NCBI GenBank assembly: GCA_019635355.1
Contig: JAHBZQ010000001.1
Location: 1,426,001 to 1,490,000, forward strand
Direction: 5' to 3'
DNA: 64,000 nt
Origin: Rhizobacter sp.
GTDB lineage: Bacteria; Pseudomonadota; Gammaproteobacteria; Burkholderiales; Burkholderiaceae_C
Shown: positions 37,589 to 48,007 of the stretch, in pieces
How positions within the stretch are numbered: position 1 is the first letter of the stretch
How the letters are laid out: each line of letters starts with the position of its first letter
Program-made: the position numbers and the translations under genes
Notes under the pieces: generated by a model
Database searches by the model: none
What the model was told of the DNA's origin: nothing
Seen by the model: the letters and a program-made list of their open reading frames with translations, nothing else

Positions 37589-38817
37589 AGCTTCGACGGG
37601 TGGAAGCTCGACTCGCGCAGGTGCTGCTGCCGGCGCCGTGCCGGGCCACGCCGCTCGGCGCGCATCAGGATGTAGGTGCCCAGCACGCCGGCGACCAGTG
37701 AGCCGCCGAGCACGCCCAGCTTGACCTGCGTCTCGTAGGCGGGGCCCTGCCCTTCGAAGGCGAGCCCGCCGATGAAGAGGCTCATGGTGAAGCCCACGCC
37801 GCAGAGCACGCACACGCCGAAGAACTGCCAGCGGTTGGCCCCATCGGGCAGCTCGGCCGCTCCGGTGACGGCGAGCAGCCACGACGCGCCGAACACGCCG
37901 ATCGCCTTGCCCAGCACCAGGCCGGCGGCAATGCCGAGCGGCACGCTTTGCGTCAGCGTGTCGAGCGACAAGCCCTGCAGCACCACGCCGGCATTGGCAA
38001 ACGCGAACATCGGGAGCACGGCGAACGCCACCCACGGGTGCAGCGCATGCTCCAGCGACTCGAGCGGGGAGTGGGTCTCGTCGTCCGTGCGCAAGGGGAT
38101 CGCAAACGCCGTCACCACCCCGGCCAGCGTGGCATGCACGCCCGACTTGAGCACGCACAGCCAGATCAAGGCGCCGACCGCCAGGTACGGCAGCACGCTT
38201 TTCACACCCGAACGGTTGAGCGCGAACAGCACGGCGATACCCACACCGGCCGAGGCCAACATGACCCACGACAGGTTGGCGGTGTAGAAAAAGGCGATCA
38301 CGATGATCGCGCCCAGGTCGTCGATGATGGCCACGGCCGTGAGGAAGACCTTCAGCGAGGCCGGCACACGCGAGCCCAGCAGCAGCAGGATGCCGAGCGC
38401 GAAGGCGATGTCGGTGGCCGCCGGGATGGCCCAGCCGCGTAGCGCCACCGGGTCATGCCAGTTGATCGCCGCGTAGATACCGGCCGGCAGAGCCATGCCG
38501 CCGAGCGCCGCCCCCAGCGGCAGCAGCGCCTGCCGGAAGGTCGAGAGCTCGCCCACCACCAGCTCGCGCTTGATCTCCAGGCCGACGAGCAGGAAGAACA
38601 CCGCCATCCACAGGTCGTTGACCCACAGGATCAGCGGCTTGGAGAGCACCAGCGCGTCGTTGCCGATGCGCACCTCGCCGGGGAGCTGGCGGAAGGCTTC
38701 GTAGTCGATGCCCCAGGGCGAGTTGCTCAGCAGCAGTGCCGCTACGGTGGCCACGGCCAGCACGATGCCGCTTGCCGACTCAGCCGCGAAGAATCGCTTC
38801 AGCGCATCCGTGATCAC
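37582..38817 (-). CDS. nhaA: Na+/H+ antiporter NhaA
   Basis: The 411-residue inner-membrane antiporter has about eleven to twelve helices. Conserved segments are VNDLWMAVFFLLVGLEIKRE near the N-terminus, ATDIAFALGIL and VAIIDDLGAIIVIAFFYT, the last carrying the paired aspartates that bind Na+. It extrudes Na+ in exchange for protons under alkaline or salt stress. The start is 50 nt from the divergent fumarase gene. Confidence 0.95.
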   Translation of the reverse strand: MITDALKRFFAAESASGIVLAVATVAALLLSNSPWGIDYEAFRQLPGEVRIGNDALVLSKPLILWVNDLWMAVFFLLVGLEIKRELVVGELSTFRQALLPLGAALGGMALPAGIYAAINWHDPVALRGWAIPAATDIAFALGILLLLGSRVPASLKVFLTAVAIIDDLGAIIVIAFFYTANLSWVMLASAGVGIAVLFALNRSGVKSVLPYLAVGALIWLCVLKSGVHATLAGVVTAFAIPLRTDDETHSPLESLEHALHPWVAFAVLPMFAFANAGVVLQGLSLDTLTQSVPLGIAAGLVLGKAIGVFGASWLLAVTGAAELPDGANRWQFFGVCVLCGVGFTMSLFIGGLAFEGQGPAYETQVKLGVLGGSLVAGVLGTYILMRAERRGPARRRQQHLRESSFHPSKLQ

Positions 38818-38867
38818 CGCAGTTCCCCTTCGATAAAATCTGCGCCTCCCGCCACGCGAGCCTCCCC

Positions 38868-40391
38868 ATGACCACCATCCGCCACGCAGACCTCGTCGAG
38901 AGCGTCGCTGCAGCCCTGCAGTACATCAGCTACTACCATCCGGCCGACTATATCCAGCACCTTGCACGCGCATACGAACGCGAGCAGAGCCCCGCGGCCA
39001 AGGATGCCATTGCGCAGATCCTCACCAACTCGAAGATGTGCGCCGAAGGCCGCCGCCCGATCTGCCAGGACACCGGCATCGTCAACGTGTTCCTGAAGAT
39101 CGGCATGGACGTGCGCTGGGAAGGCTTCAAGGGCTCGATCGCCGACGCGGTGAACGACGGCGTGCGCAAGGGCTACCTGAACCCCGACAACGTGCTGCGC
39201 GCGTCGGTGCTCGACGATCCGCTCTTCGCCCGCAAGAACACGAAAGACAACACGCCCGCCGTGATCCACATGGAAGTGGTGCCCGGCAACACCGTCGACG
39301 TGATCGTGGCCGCCAAGGGTGGCGGCAGCGAAAACAAGTCGAAGATGGTGATGATGAACCCCAACGACAGCCTGGTCGACTGGGTGCTCAAGACGGTGCC
39401 GACCATGGGCGCCGGCTGGTGCCCGCCGGGCATGCTGGGCATCGGCGTCGGCGGCACCGCCGAGAAGGCCGTGATGCTCGCCAAGGAAGTGTTGATGGAA
39501 GACATCGACATGTACGAGCTGCTCGACCGCGGCCCGAGCAACAAGCTCGAAGAGCTGCGCATCGAGCTCTACGAGAAGGTCAACGCGCTCGGCATCGGCG
39601 CGCAGGGCCTGGGCGGCCTCACCACCGTGCTCGACGTGAAGATCAAGACCTACCCGACGCACGCCGCGAGCAAGCCCGTCGCGATGATCCCCAACTGCGC
39701 CGCCACGCGCCACGCGCACTTCGTGCTCGACGGCTCGGGCCCCGCCTACCTCGAAGCGCCGAGCCTCGACCTCTGGCCCGACGTGAACTGGGCGCCTGAC
39801 TACAACAAGAGCAAGCGTGTCGACCTCAACACGCTCACGCCCGCCGAAGTGGCGAGCTGGAAGCCCGGCGACACGCTGCTGCTCAACGGCAAGATGCTCA
39901 CCGGCCGCGATGCCGCGCACAAGCGCATCCAGGACATGCTGGCCAAGGGCGAGAAGCTGCCGGTGGACTTCACGAACCGCGTGATCTATTACGTGGGCCC
40001 GGTCGACCCGGTGCGTGACGAAGTGGTCGGCCCGGCCGGCCCGACGACGGCGACGCGGATGGACGGCTTCACCGAGATGATGCTGGCGAAGACCGGCCTG
40101 ATCGCGATGGTCGGCAAGGCCGAGCGGGGCCCCGTGGCCATCGAGTCGATCAAGAACCACAAGAGCGCCTACCTGATGGCGGTGGGCGGCGCGGCCTACC
40201 TCGTGGCCAAGGCGATCAAGGCCGCCAAGGTGGTGGGTTTTGCCGACCTCGGCATGGAAGCCATCTACGAGTTCGACGTGAAGGACATGCCGGTCACCGT
40301 GGCGGTCGACGCCGGCGGCACCTCGGCCCACATCACCGGGCCGAAGGAGTGGCAGGCCAAGATCGGGAAGATCCCGGTCGCCGTGGCCTGA
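38868..40391 (+). CDS. fumA: Fumarate hydratase, class I (4Fe-4S, oxygen-sensitive)
   Basis: The 507-residue single-chain class I fumarase has a cluster Cys in RRPICQDTG, others in AGWCPPGMLG and MIPNCAATRH, and a C-terminal swivelling domain with KTGLIAMVGKAERG. It hydrates fumarate to L-malate in the TCA cycle. Length equals the usual ~507-550 of the family. A strong bidirectional terminator follows directly. Confidence 0.95.
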   Translation: MTTIRHADLVESVAAALQYISYYHPADYIQHLARAYEREQSPAAKDAIAQILTNSKMCAEGRRPICQDTGIVNVFLKIGMDVRWEGFKGSIADAVNDGVRKGYLNPDNVLRASVLDDPLFARKNTKDNTPAVIHMEVVPGNTVDVIVAAKGGGSENKSKMVMMNPNDSLVDWVLKTVPTMGAGWCPPGMLGIGVGGTAEKAVMLAKEVLMEDIDMYELLDRGPSNKLEELRIELYEKVNALGIGAQGLGGLTTVLDVKIKTYPTHAASKPVAMIPNCAATRHAHFVLDGSGPAYLEAPSLDLWPDVNWAPDYNKSKRVDLNTLTPAEVASWKPGDTLLLNGKMLTGRDAAHKRIQDMLAKGEKLPVDFTNRVIYYVGPVDPVRDEVVGPAGPTTATRMDGFTEMMLAKTGLIAMVGKAERGPVAIESIKNHKSAYLMAVGGAAYLVAKAIKAAKVVGFADLGMEAIYEFDVKDMPVTVAVDAGGTSAHITGPKEWQAKIGKIPVAVA

Positions 40392-40394
40392 TCA

Positions 40395-40425
40395 AAAAAA
40401 CGCCGGCTACTCGCCGGCGTTTTTG
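40395..40425. terminator. Bidirectional intrinsic terminator between fumA and the mscS-like gene
   Basis: CGCCGGC-tactc-GCCGGCG with A-run before and T-run after. It serves fumA on the plus strand and overlaps the 3' end of the convergent mechanosensitive-channel gene. Confidence 0.9.
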
Positions 40426-41699
40426 TTGGTGGCTTCCGCTGGGATCGCGCGTGTGTGCACCACGCGCTGCGGGAACGGGATCTCCACCCCCTCCGCGTCC
40501 AGCACCGCCAGCACGGCGAAGTTGACCTCCGACTTCACCGCGCCCTGCCCGTTCTCGGGGTCGCGGATCCAGAACTGCAGCGTCAGGTCCATGCCATCGG
40601 CCGCAAACGCCGAGAGCTGCACCGAAGGCGCCGGGTCGGCCAGCACGCGCGGCACCGCCGCGATGGCGCTCGCGAGCTTGGGCTGCAAGGCGCGCACGTC
40701 GGTGCCGTAGGCCACCTGCACGGTGCTCGAAATCGACAGCCGCGGGTCGGCCAGCGACGAGTTCTCCACACGCTGCGTGATCAGCATCTCGTTCGGCACG
40801 ATGGCCTCGCGGCCGTTGAGCGCGCGGATCACGGTGTAGCGGGTGCGGATATCGGTGATGCGGCCCTCGAAGTTGTCGACCTTCACCATGTCGCCGATGC
40901 GCAGCGAGCGTTCGGCCAGGATCACGAACCCGCTCACGTAGTTGGCCGCGATCTTCTGCAGGCCGAAGCCCAGGCCCACACCCACCGCACCGCCCAGCAC
41001 ACTCAGCGCGGTGAGATCGATGCCCACCGCCGACATCGCGAACAAGAGGCCGACGAAAAGGAGCACCGCGCGCACGATGTTGGCCGCCATCTTGCGCATG
41101 GACAGGTCGTCGCCCGTGCCGCGGATGATCTTGCGCTCGACCGCGGCCGAGATCCACAGCGCCAGCACCATCACCACGCCCGCGGTGAGCGTGCCTTCGA
41201 TCAGGTTGCGCAGCGAGATCTGCGCGCCGCCGATCTTCCAGCGCACACCATCGAGCTGCTCCAGCACCGCCGGCATCACGCCAGTAACCCACAGCACGAC
41301 AGCGATCCAGGCAATCCACGAGACCGTGCGCTCGATCACGCGCACCCAGTGGTTGTTGGGGAAGGCCGCCGACAACACGCGCACCGTGAGGCGGATGAGC
41401 ACCAGCGAGATGAGGATCGGAATGGCCAGCTTGAACACCGCCACCTTCACCACACCCACCAGCAGTTGCTTGGCGATCAGCGCCAGCACCAGCGCGAAGA
41501 CCGGGAACAGCACCCCATCGACCACGCTGCGCCCGAACAGCACCGCGCCCTGGATGTGCAGCACGCGCCGCAACGCCGCACACAGCAGCCACGACACCCC
41601 GAGGCAGCCGAGCAGCACCGCCGCCTCGGTGAGCGCGCTCTGGGTCGCGAGGTTGCGCAGCAGGTCCTGGAACTCGTGCAGATCGTAGGTGGCGTTCAT
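40407..41699 (-). CDS. MscS-family mechanosensitive ion channel
   Basis: The 430-residue protein has four to five N-terminal helices followed by the MscS pore/beta domain: VGVGLGFGLQKIAANYVSGFVIL (pore-lining TM3-like helix rich in Gly/Ala), then RIGDMVKVDNFEGRITDIRTRYTVIR. It opens under membrane tension to release solutes. The ATG at 41699 (MNATYDLHEF) is preferred; the open frame upstream to 41753 reads through the palindromic repeat at 41718-41787 and adds repeat-encoded residues. Confidence 0.9.
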   Translation of the reverse strand: MNATYDLHEFQDLLRNLATQSALTEAAVLLGCLGVSWLLCAALRRVLHIQGAVLFGRSVVDGVLFPVFALVLALIAKQLLVGVVKVAVFKLAIPILISLVLIRLTVRVLSAAFPNNHWVRVIERTVSWIAWIAVVLWVTGVMPAVLEQLDGVRWKIGGAQISLRNLIEGTLTAGVVMVLALWISAAVERKIIRGTGDDLSMRKMAANIVRAVLLFVGLLFAMSAVGIDLTALSVLGGAVGVGLGFGLQKIAANYVSGFVILAERSLRIGDMVKVDNFEGRITDIRTRYTVIRALNGREAIVPNEMLITQRVENSSLADPRLSISSTVQVAYGTDVRALQPKLASAIAAVPRVLADPAPSVQLSAFAADGMDLTLQFWIRDPENGQGAVKSEVNFAVLAVLDAEGVEIPFPQRVVHTRAIPAEATNKNAGE

Positions 41700-41717
41700 C
41701 GTTCTTGTTGTGAGGGC

Positions 41718-41787
41718 ACCGTTCGGGCTGAGCTTGTCGAAGCCCGATGGCAATGAGAAGGGCTTCGACAGGCTCAGCCCGAACGGT
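41718..41787. repeat. 28-bp inverted repeat (small palindromic repeat element)
   Basis: Arms 41718-41745 and 41760-41787 are complementary over 28 bp with one G-T type mismatch and a 14-nt loop. The core contains GTTCGGGCTGAG and GTCGAAGCCC, sequences I recognise as a very common small repeat in Burkholderiales genomes. It lies between two minus-strand genes and could act as a transcript boundary. Confidence 0.85.
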
Positions 41788-41795
41788 CGCCTTGC

Positions 41796-42731
41796 CTACA
41801 GGTCGGCCAGCACCCGCAGGTGCGTCGCCACGCTGCGTGACAGCGCACTCAGCGCATAACCGCCTTCGAGGCACGAGACGATGCGGCCCTGCGCATGGCG
41901 GTCGGCCACGTCTTTCACGCGGCGGGTGATCCACTCGTAGTCGGCCTCCACCAACCCGAGCTGGCCGAGATCGTCTTCGCGGTGCGCATCGAAGCCGGCC
42001 GAGATGAAGACCATCTGCGGCTTGAAGGCTTCGAGCCGGGGCATCCACATCGCCTCGATCATTTCGCGGATCTCCATGCCGCGCGTGTAGGGCGGGATGG
42101 GCAGGTTGATCATGTTCTCGCCCTTGGGCACGCCGCCGCTGTAGGGGTACAGCGGATGCTGGAAAAAGCTCACCATCAGGATGCGGTCGTCGCCGGCCAC
42201 GATGTCTTCGGTGCCATTGCCGTGGTGCACGTCGAAGTCGACGATGGCCACGCGCTTCAGGCCGCGCACGTCGAGCGCATGGCGGGCAGCGATGGCCACG
42301 TTGTTGAAGAAGCAGAAACCCATGGTCTCGTCACGCGTGGCGTGGTGGCCGGGCGGGCGGATGGCGCAGAAGGCGTTGTCGATCTCGCCGTCGATCACCG
42401 CATCAGTGGCGGCCACGGCCGCACCGGCGGCGCGCTGGGTCGCGGCCCAGGTGCCGGCATTGGCGGCGGTGTCGGGGTCGAAGGCCCGCGACTCGCCGGT
42501 CAGGGCCAGCTGCTCCAGCCGGTCTTTCAGCTCCGACACATAGTGCGCGCTGTGCGCCAGCTCCACGTCGCGCAGGTCGACCAGGGGCGCATCGCGGTGC
42601 TCCAGTGCCACGTCGAGTCCACAGGCAATCAGGTGGTCATGGATCGCATCGAGCCGCTGCGGGCACTCGGGGTGGCCGTGGCCCATGTCGTGGGCGTGGC
42701 AATCGGCGTGGGTGTAGAGGGCGGTGGACAT
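41796..42731 (-). CDS. Histone deacetylase-like amidohydrolase (class II HDAC/acetylpolyamine family)
   Basis: The 311-residue arginase/deacetylase-fold zinc enzyme has RPPGHHA, DFDVHHGNGTED (zinc Asp and His) and SAGFDAHRED. Bacterial members remove acetyl or short acyl groups from polyamines or lysines. The ATG at 42731 gives MSTALYTHADC. It is divergent from the MoxR gene, with 37 nt between starts, and separated from the mscS-like gene by the palindromic repeat. Substrate unknown. Confidence 0.9.
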   Translation of the reverse strand: MSTALYTHADCHAHDMGHGHPECPQRLDAIHDHLIACGLDVALEHRDAPLVDLRDVELAHSAHYVSELKDRLEQLALTGESRAFDPDTAANAGTWAATQRAAGAAVAATDAVIDGEIDNAFCAIRPPGHHATRDETMGFCFFNNVAIAARHALDVRGLKRVAIVDFDVHHGNGTEDIVAGDDRILMVSFFQHPLYPYSGGVPKGENMINLPIPPYTRGMEIREMIEAMWMPRLEAFKPQMVFISAGFDAHREDDLGQLGLVEADYEWITRRVKDVADRHAQGRIVSCLEGGYALSALSRSVATHLRVLADL

Positions 42732-42768
42732 GTCTCGCAGCGTGATCGTTTCGGGTATCGTGCGCCGC

Positions 42769-43695
<927 letters not shown>

Positions 43696-43705
43696 GCGTT
43701 CCGCC

Positions 43706-44713
43706 ATGTCTGCCGGGTCGTTGTCTCGACTGCCCCCCTGGCTCAACCCCGCCGCGGCGGTGCGCAAGCGCTTCCGCGCCTGGTGGCAGGCCCGCCTGCC
43801 GCGCACCGACACGCTGCTGCTGACCCAGCGCAACATCTACATCCTGCCCACGCGCGCCGGCCTGATGTTCGGCGTGACGCTCATCGTGCTGCTGCTGGCG
43901 TCGATCAACTACCAGCTGAGCCTGGGCTACGTGCTGACCTTCCTGCTGGCGGGCAGCGGTGCGGTGTCGATGCACATCACGCACAACACGCTGCGCGGCT
44001 TGACGCTGCACCTGCGCCCGCCGGCCGCCGTCTTCGCCGGCACCCCCGCGCTGCTGGACGTGACGCTCACCAGCGCCGGCCGCGCGCGCTTTGGCATCGG
44101 GCTCGGGTTGGAGTCTTCGCCTGGCAAGGCGGTGGCGTGGACCGACGTGCCCGAAGGCGGCCAGTCGAGCGCGCAGGTGAGTTTCGTGCCGCCGCAGCGC
44201 GGTCGCCATGCGGTGCCCACGATCCAGATCGAGACACGCTTCCCGCTGGGGCTCTTTCGCGCGTGGTCGGTCTGGCGGCCGGCGGCGCAGGTGCTGGTCT
44301 ACCCGAAGCTCGAACAACCCGCCGCGCCGCTGCCCCCTGCGCACGCGGTGCCCGGTGGCCCGGCCGCACGGCGCAGCAGCGATGGCGGCGAGGTCGAAGG
44401 CGTGCGCAGCTACCGCCGCGGCGACCCGCTGAAGATGGTGATGTGGAAGAAAGCGGCACGCACGCTCGAAACCACCGGCGAGCTCGTGACCCGCGACACC
44501 AGCGCGTCGGTGCAGCAGCAGCTGTGGCTCGACTGGGCGCACTGCACCGGCCTCGCCCCCGAAGACCGCCTGTCGCGGCTCGCCACCTGGGTGCTCGCCG
44601 CCAACCGGGCCGGCGCCGACCACGGCCTGCGGCTGCCCGGCGTCGAGATCGCCCCTGCGCAAGGCGAAGCACAGCGCAAGCAATGCCTGGAAGCCCTCGC
44701 GCTGTGGACGTGA
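43706..44713 (+). CDS. DUF58 domain membrane protein
   Basis: The 335-residue protein has two adjacent N-terminal helices (about residues 52-90) and the DUF58 signature RRGDPLKMVMWKKAARTLE. DUF58 proteins are VWA-like partners of MoxR ATPases and are usually encoded with transglutaminase membrane proteins, as here. It ends TGA inside a GTGA overlap with the next gene. Role not established; the conserved trio is thought to act in envelope protein handling. Confidence 0.88.
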   Translation: MSAGSLSRLPPWLNPAAAVRKRFRAWWQARLPRTDTLLLTQRNIYILPTRAGLMFGVTLIVLLLASINYQLSLGYVLTFLLAGSGAVSMHITHNTLRGLTLHLRPPAAVFAGTPALLDVTLTSAGRARFGIGLGLESSPGKAVAWTDVPEGGQSSAQVSFVPPQRGRHAVPTIQIETRFPLGLFRAWSVWRPAAQVLVYPKLEQPAAPLPPAHAVPGGPAARRSSDGGEVEGVRSYRRGDPLKMVMWKKAARTLETTGELVTRDTSASVQQQLWLDWAHCTGLAPEDRLSRLATWVLAANRAGADHGLRLPGVEIAPAQGEAQRKQCLEALALWT

Positions 44714-46758
44714 CGACCTCTCCTCGCCTCGGCCTGGGTGCACGCTGGCGCCACCTGCCGCGCGAGGCGCGCGACACACTCTTCCTGCTGGGCGTGATCG
44801 CGTGGACGGTGCTACCGCACGTGAGCCACCTGCCGCTGTGGTGCTCCGTGCTGACGGCCGTGGTGCTGCTGTGGCGCACCCGCCTCGCCCTCACCAACGC
44901 CCCGCTGCCCAGCCGCTGGGTGCTGGTCGCCGTGCTCGCGCTGGCGGCCGGCCTCACGCTGTGGTCGTTCCGCTCGATCTTCGGCAAGGAGCCGGGCGTC
45001 ACACTGGCCGTGGTGCTGATGGCGCTCAAGACGCTGGAGCTGCGGGCACGGCGAGACGCCTTCGTGGTGTTCTTCCTCGGCTTCTTCATCGTGCTCACGC
45101 ACTTCCTCTTCTCGCAATCGCTGCTGGTGGCGGTGGCAATGCTCGCGTCGGTGTGGGGCCTGCTGACGGCACTGGTGCTGGCGCACATGCCGGTGGGGCA
45201 GCCGAGCCTGCGGCACGCCAGCCGCCTGGCGCTGCGCACCGCCGCGCTCGGCGCGCCGGTGATGGTGCTGCTCTTCCTGCTCTTCCCGCGCATGGGGCCG
45301 CTGTGGGGCGTGCCACAAGACGGGCTCGTGAAGACGGGCCTGTCGAACACGATGCGCATGGGCAGCGTGGCCGAGATCGCGCTCGACGACTCCATCGCGC
45401 TGCGCGTGCGCTTCGTCGGCACGGCCCCCGCCCCCGAGACCCTCTACTTCCGCGGGCCCGTGCTCAGCAATTTCGACGGCCGCACCTGGACGGCGGGCTT
45501 CGGCGCGAGCGGGCCGGCACGCGAGCCCCTGCGCCCGAAGGGCGCCCCCATCGAATACGAGCTGACGGCCGAACCCACACGCCTTTTCCTGCTGCCCACG
45601 CTCGAAGCCACCACCACGATGGAGCCCATCGACGGCCTGAACAGCAACCGCCGCGACAACCTGAGCTGGGGCACCGACCGCCTGGTGCAAAGCCGCGTGC
45701 GCTTCAAGGCGACGGCGCACACCCGCTTCGAACACGGCCCCACCCAGCGCAAACACAGCCTGCGCGAGAACGTGCAGCTCCCGCCCGGCTACAACCCGCG
45801 CACCCTCGCCTGGGCCCGCGAGCTCGGCGACCACCCACGCATGGCGAACGCCGATGCGCCTGCGCTCGCGCGTGCGGTGATGCAGCACATCGCAACCGCC
45901 GGCTTCACCTACACGCTGGCGCCGGGCGTCTACGGCGAGACCAACGAGCGGGCCGCGCTCGACGAGTTCTGGCTCGACCGCAAGGAGGGCTTCTGCGAAC
46001 ACTTCGCTGCCGCCTTCGTGGTGGTGATGCGCGCGCTCGACGTGCCGGCGCGTGTCGTCACCGGCTTCCAGGGCGCCGATGCGGCGCCGGTCGACGGCTT
46101 CTACATCGTGCGCCAGAGCCACGCCCACGCCTGGGCCGAGTACTGGGTCGAAGGCCAGGGCTGGGTGCGCGCCGACCCCACGGCTGCCGTCGCCCCCGAC
46201 CGCATCGTGCGCAGCCGCAACCTCGTGCCGGCCCCCGGCCTCGTGGCCGGCGCCATCGGCAACGTGAGCCCCGAGCTGATGGCGCAGCTGCGCAAGAGCT
46301 GGGAGATGCTCAACAACCGCTGGAACCAGTGGGTGCTCAACTACTCGCGCGGCCAGCAGCTCGACCTGCTGAAGAACATCGGCTTCGACTCGCCGAGCTG
46401 GCAGGACGTGGCCCTGCTGCTCATCGGCATCCTGAGCGGCCTCGCGCTGCTCGGGGCGGGTTGGGCCTGGTGGGATCGCCACCGCCAGGACCCGTGGGCG
46501 CGCCAGGCCCAGCAGATGCGCCGCAGCCTGCAGGCGCTCGGCCTGCCAGCCCAGCCGCACGACCCACCGCGTGCCCTCGCAGCCCAGGTGAACGAGCGCT
46601 ACGGCCCACTCGGGGCTGCGGTGGCCAGCCGCCTGCTGATGCTCGAACGGCAGCGCTACGGCCATACACCGCTCCCGCGTCCGTCGGCGCAATGGCTGCG
46701 TGCGCTGCGGGGAGAAGTGCGCGCGCTGCGACGGAGCGCACAACACGCACCGCGATAA
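44710..46758 (+). CDS. TgpA-like membrane transglutaminase/protease-like protein
   Basis: The 682-residue protein has about seven N-terminal helices (to about residue 215), a periplasmic transglutaminase-like domain with the papain-type triad Cys429 (EGFCEHFA), His473 (HAHAW) and Asp489 (RADPTAA), a further helix near 570 and a C-terminal cytoplasmic DUF4129-like tail. TgpA of Pseudomonas aeruginosa, the closest characterised relative, is essential for growth. The GTG at 44710 overlaps the DUF58 stop (GTGA); GTG 44704 is an alternative. The mltB-like gene follows after 8 nt. Confidence 0.9.
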   Translation: MTTSPRLGLGARWRHLPREARDTLFLLGVIAWTVLPHVSHLPLWCSVLTAVVLLWRTRLALTNAPLPSRWVLVAVLALAAGLTLWSFRSIFGKEPGVTLAVVLMALKTLELRARRDAFVVFFLGFFIVLTHFLFSQSLLVAVAMLASVWGLLTALVLAHMPVGQPSLRHASRLALRTAALGAPVMVLLFLLFPRMGPLWGVPQDGLVKTGLSNTMRMGSVAEIALDDSIALRVRFVGTAPAPETLYFRGPVLSNFDGRTWTAGFGASGPAREPLRPKGAPIEYELTAEPTRLFLLPTLEATTTMEPIDGLNSNRRDNLSWGTDRLVQSRVRFKATAHTRFEHGPTQRKHSLRENVQLPPGYNPRTLAWARELGDHPRMANADAPALARAVMQHIATAGFTYTLAPGVYGETNERAALDEFWLDRKEGFCEHFAAAFVVVMRALDVPARVVTGFQGADAAPVDGFYIVRQSHAHAWAEYWVEGQGWVRADPTAAVAPDRIVRSRNLVPAPGLVAGAIGNVSPELMAQLRKSWEMLNNRWNQWVLNYSRGQQLDLLKNIGFDSPSWQDVALLLIGILSGLALLGAGWAWWDRHRQDPWARQAQQMRRSLQALGLPAQPHDPPRALAAQVNERYGPLGAAVASRLLMLERQRYGHTPLPRPSAQWLRALRGEVRALRRSAQHAPR

Positions 46759-46766
46759 TCCGCGGC

Positions 46767-47864
46767 ATGTTGCTCACGCCCGGCTCGACCTTCCTGCGCT
46801 GCACCTTTTCTGCCCTCGCCGCCCTCTTGATCGGCAGCACCTGGGCGCCCGATGCCGAGGCGAAGAAGCCCCGCATGCAGGTCAAGTCAGACGCCGAGGC
46901 CGACCTCGTCACCTACGGCCAGCGTGACGACGTGATGGGCTTCGCCGCAGCGCTCGCCGACAAGCGTGGCCTCGACGTGGCGTGGGTGAAGGCGATGCTG
47001 GCCGAGGCGCGCTATGTGCCCAACGTCGCCAAGTTCATCATGCCGCCGCCCACCGCCACGGCGAAGAACTGGGCGGCCTACCGGGCCCGCTTCGTCGAGC
47101 CGCTGCGCATCCGCGCCGGCCTCGCCTTCTGGCGCGAAAACGAAAAATGGTTGCAGCGTGCCGAAGAGATGTATGGCGTGCCGCCTGAGGTCATCGTGGG
47201 GGTGGTCGGGGTCGAGACGCTCTACGGCCGGCACATGGGCAACTTCCGCGTACTCGACGCGCTGGCCACGCTGTCGTTCGACTTCCCCACCGGCCGCAAG
47301 GACCGCAGCGCCTTCTTCCGCGACGAGCTGGAGCAGCTCTTCGTGCTGGCGCAGGCCGAGAAGGTCGACCCGCGCGACTTGAAAGGCAGCTATGCCGGCG
47401 CGATGGGCATGGGCCAGTTCATGCCCAGCAGCTGGAACAAGTACGCCATCGACTTCGACGGCAACGGGCATGTCGACCTGCACGGCAGCCCCGCCGACGT
47501 CATCGGCAGCATCGCGCACTACCTCGCCGAATTCGGCTGGCAGCGCGGCATGCCAACCCGCTTCGACGTGGCCCCGCCGGCCGACCCAGCCCAGCGCGCC
47601 ACGCTGCTCGAACCCGACATCAAGCCCACGTTCACTGCCCAGCAGTTCGCCGAGAAAGGCGCCGGGCTGCCGGCCGCGGGCCGCGAGTTCACCGGCCTGC
47701 TCGCGCTGGTGGAGCTCTTCAACGGCGACGCGCCGCCGAGCTACGTGGCGGGCACGGCCAACTTCTACGCCGTCACGCGCTACAACTGGTCGAGCTACTA
47801 CGCCATGGCCGTGATCGACTTGGGCGAAGCGATCGGGCTCATCAAGCACAAGATCGACCGCTGA
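46767..47864 (+). CDS. mltB: Lytic murein transglycosylase B
   Basis: The 365-residue protein has an N-terminal signal sequence (MLLTPGSTFLRCTFSALAAL) lacking a convincing lipobox at the cleavage site, so it may be soluble in the periplasm like Slt/MltB2 forms. Catalytic Glu150 lies in VVGVETLYGRH, and AGAMGMGQFMPSSW and YNWSSYYAMAV are family motifs. It cleaves peptidoglycan to 1,6-anhydro-muropeptides. The 8-nt gap to the TgpA-like gene suggests co-transcription, joining wall cleavage to the MoxR operon. Confidence 0.9.
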   Translation: MLLTPGSTFLRCTFSALAALLIGSTWAPDAEAKKPRMQVKSDAEADLVTYGQRDDVMGFAAALADKRGLDVAWVKAMLAEARYVPNVAKFIMPPPTATAKNWAAYRARFVEPLRIRAGLAFWRENEKWLQRAEEMYGVPPEVIVGVVGVETLYGRHMGNFRVLDALATLSFDFPTGRKDRSAFFRDELEQLFVLAQAEKVDPRDLKGSYAGAMGMGQFMPSSWNKYAIDFDGNGHVDLHGSPADVIGSIAHYLAEFGWQRGMPTRFDVAPPADPAQRATLLEPDIKPTFTAQQFAEKGAGLPAAGREFTGLLALVELFNGDAPPSYVAGTANFYAVTRYNWSSYYAMAVIDLGEAIGLIKHKIDR

Positions 47865-47984
47865 TCGCCGTCGCTGCCGCTGTCGCCGTCGCATTTCGCG
47901 CACCGGCGCGGGCAGTTCACGCCGCCAGCCGGCGGCTGGTCGCATGCCCATCGCACTGAGTCGCCGCAGTGCCGACAGTGAAGC

Positions 47985-48001
47985 CTCCTTGCATCAAGGA
48001 G
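47985..48001 (+). promoter_or_regulatory. Hairpin that would hide the Shine-Dalgarno of the alpha/beta hydrolase gene
   Basis: CTCCTT-gcatc-AAGGAG: the right arm is the Shine-Dalgarno itself, 6 nt before the ATG at 48008. Pairing would block ribosome binding until opened, for example by temperature or another factor. Only 6 bp, so the effect may be mild. Confidence 0.4.
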
Positions 48002-48007
48002 CGCCGC

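Noticed and set aside
41700..41753. 18-residue N-terminal extension of the MscS-like channel
   Set aside because: These codons lie in the palindromic repeat and give the typical repeat-encoded peptide. The ATG at 41699 gives a normal N-terminus.
46767..47864. Lipoprotein status of the MltB-like enzyme (Cys in FLRCTFSAL)
   Set aside because: The cysteine lies inside the hydrophobic stretch and is not preceded by a lipobox; a plain signal peptide is more likely.
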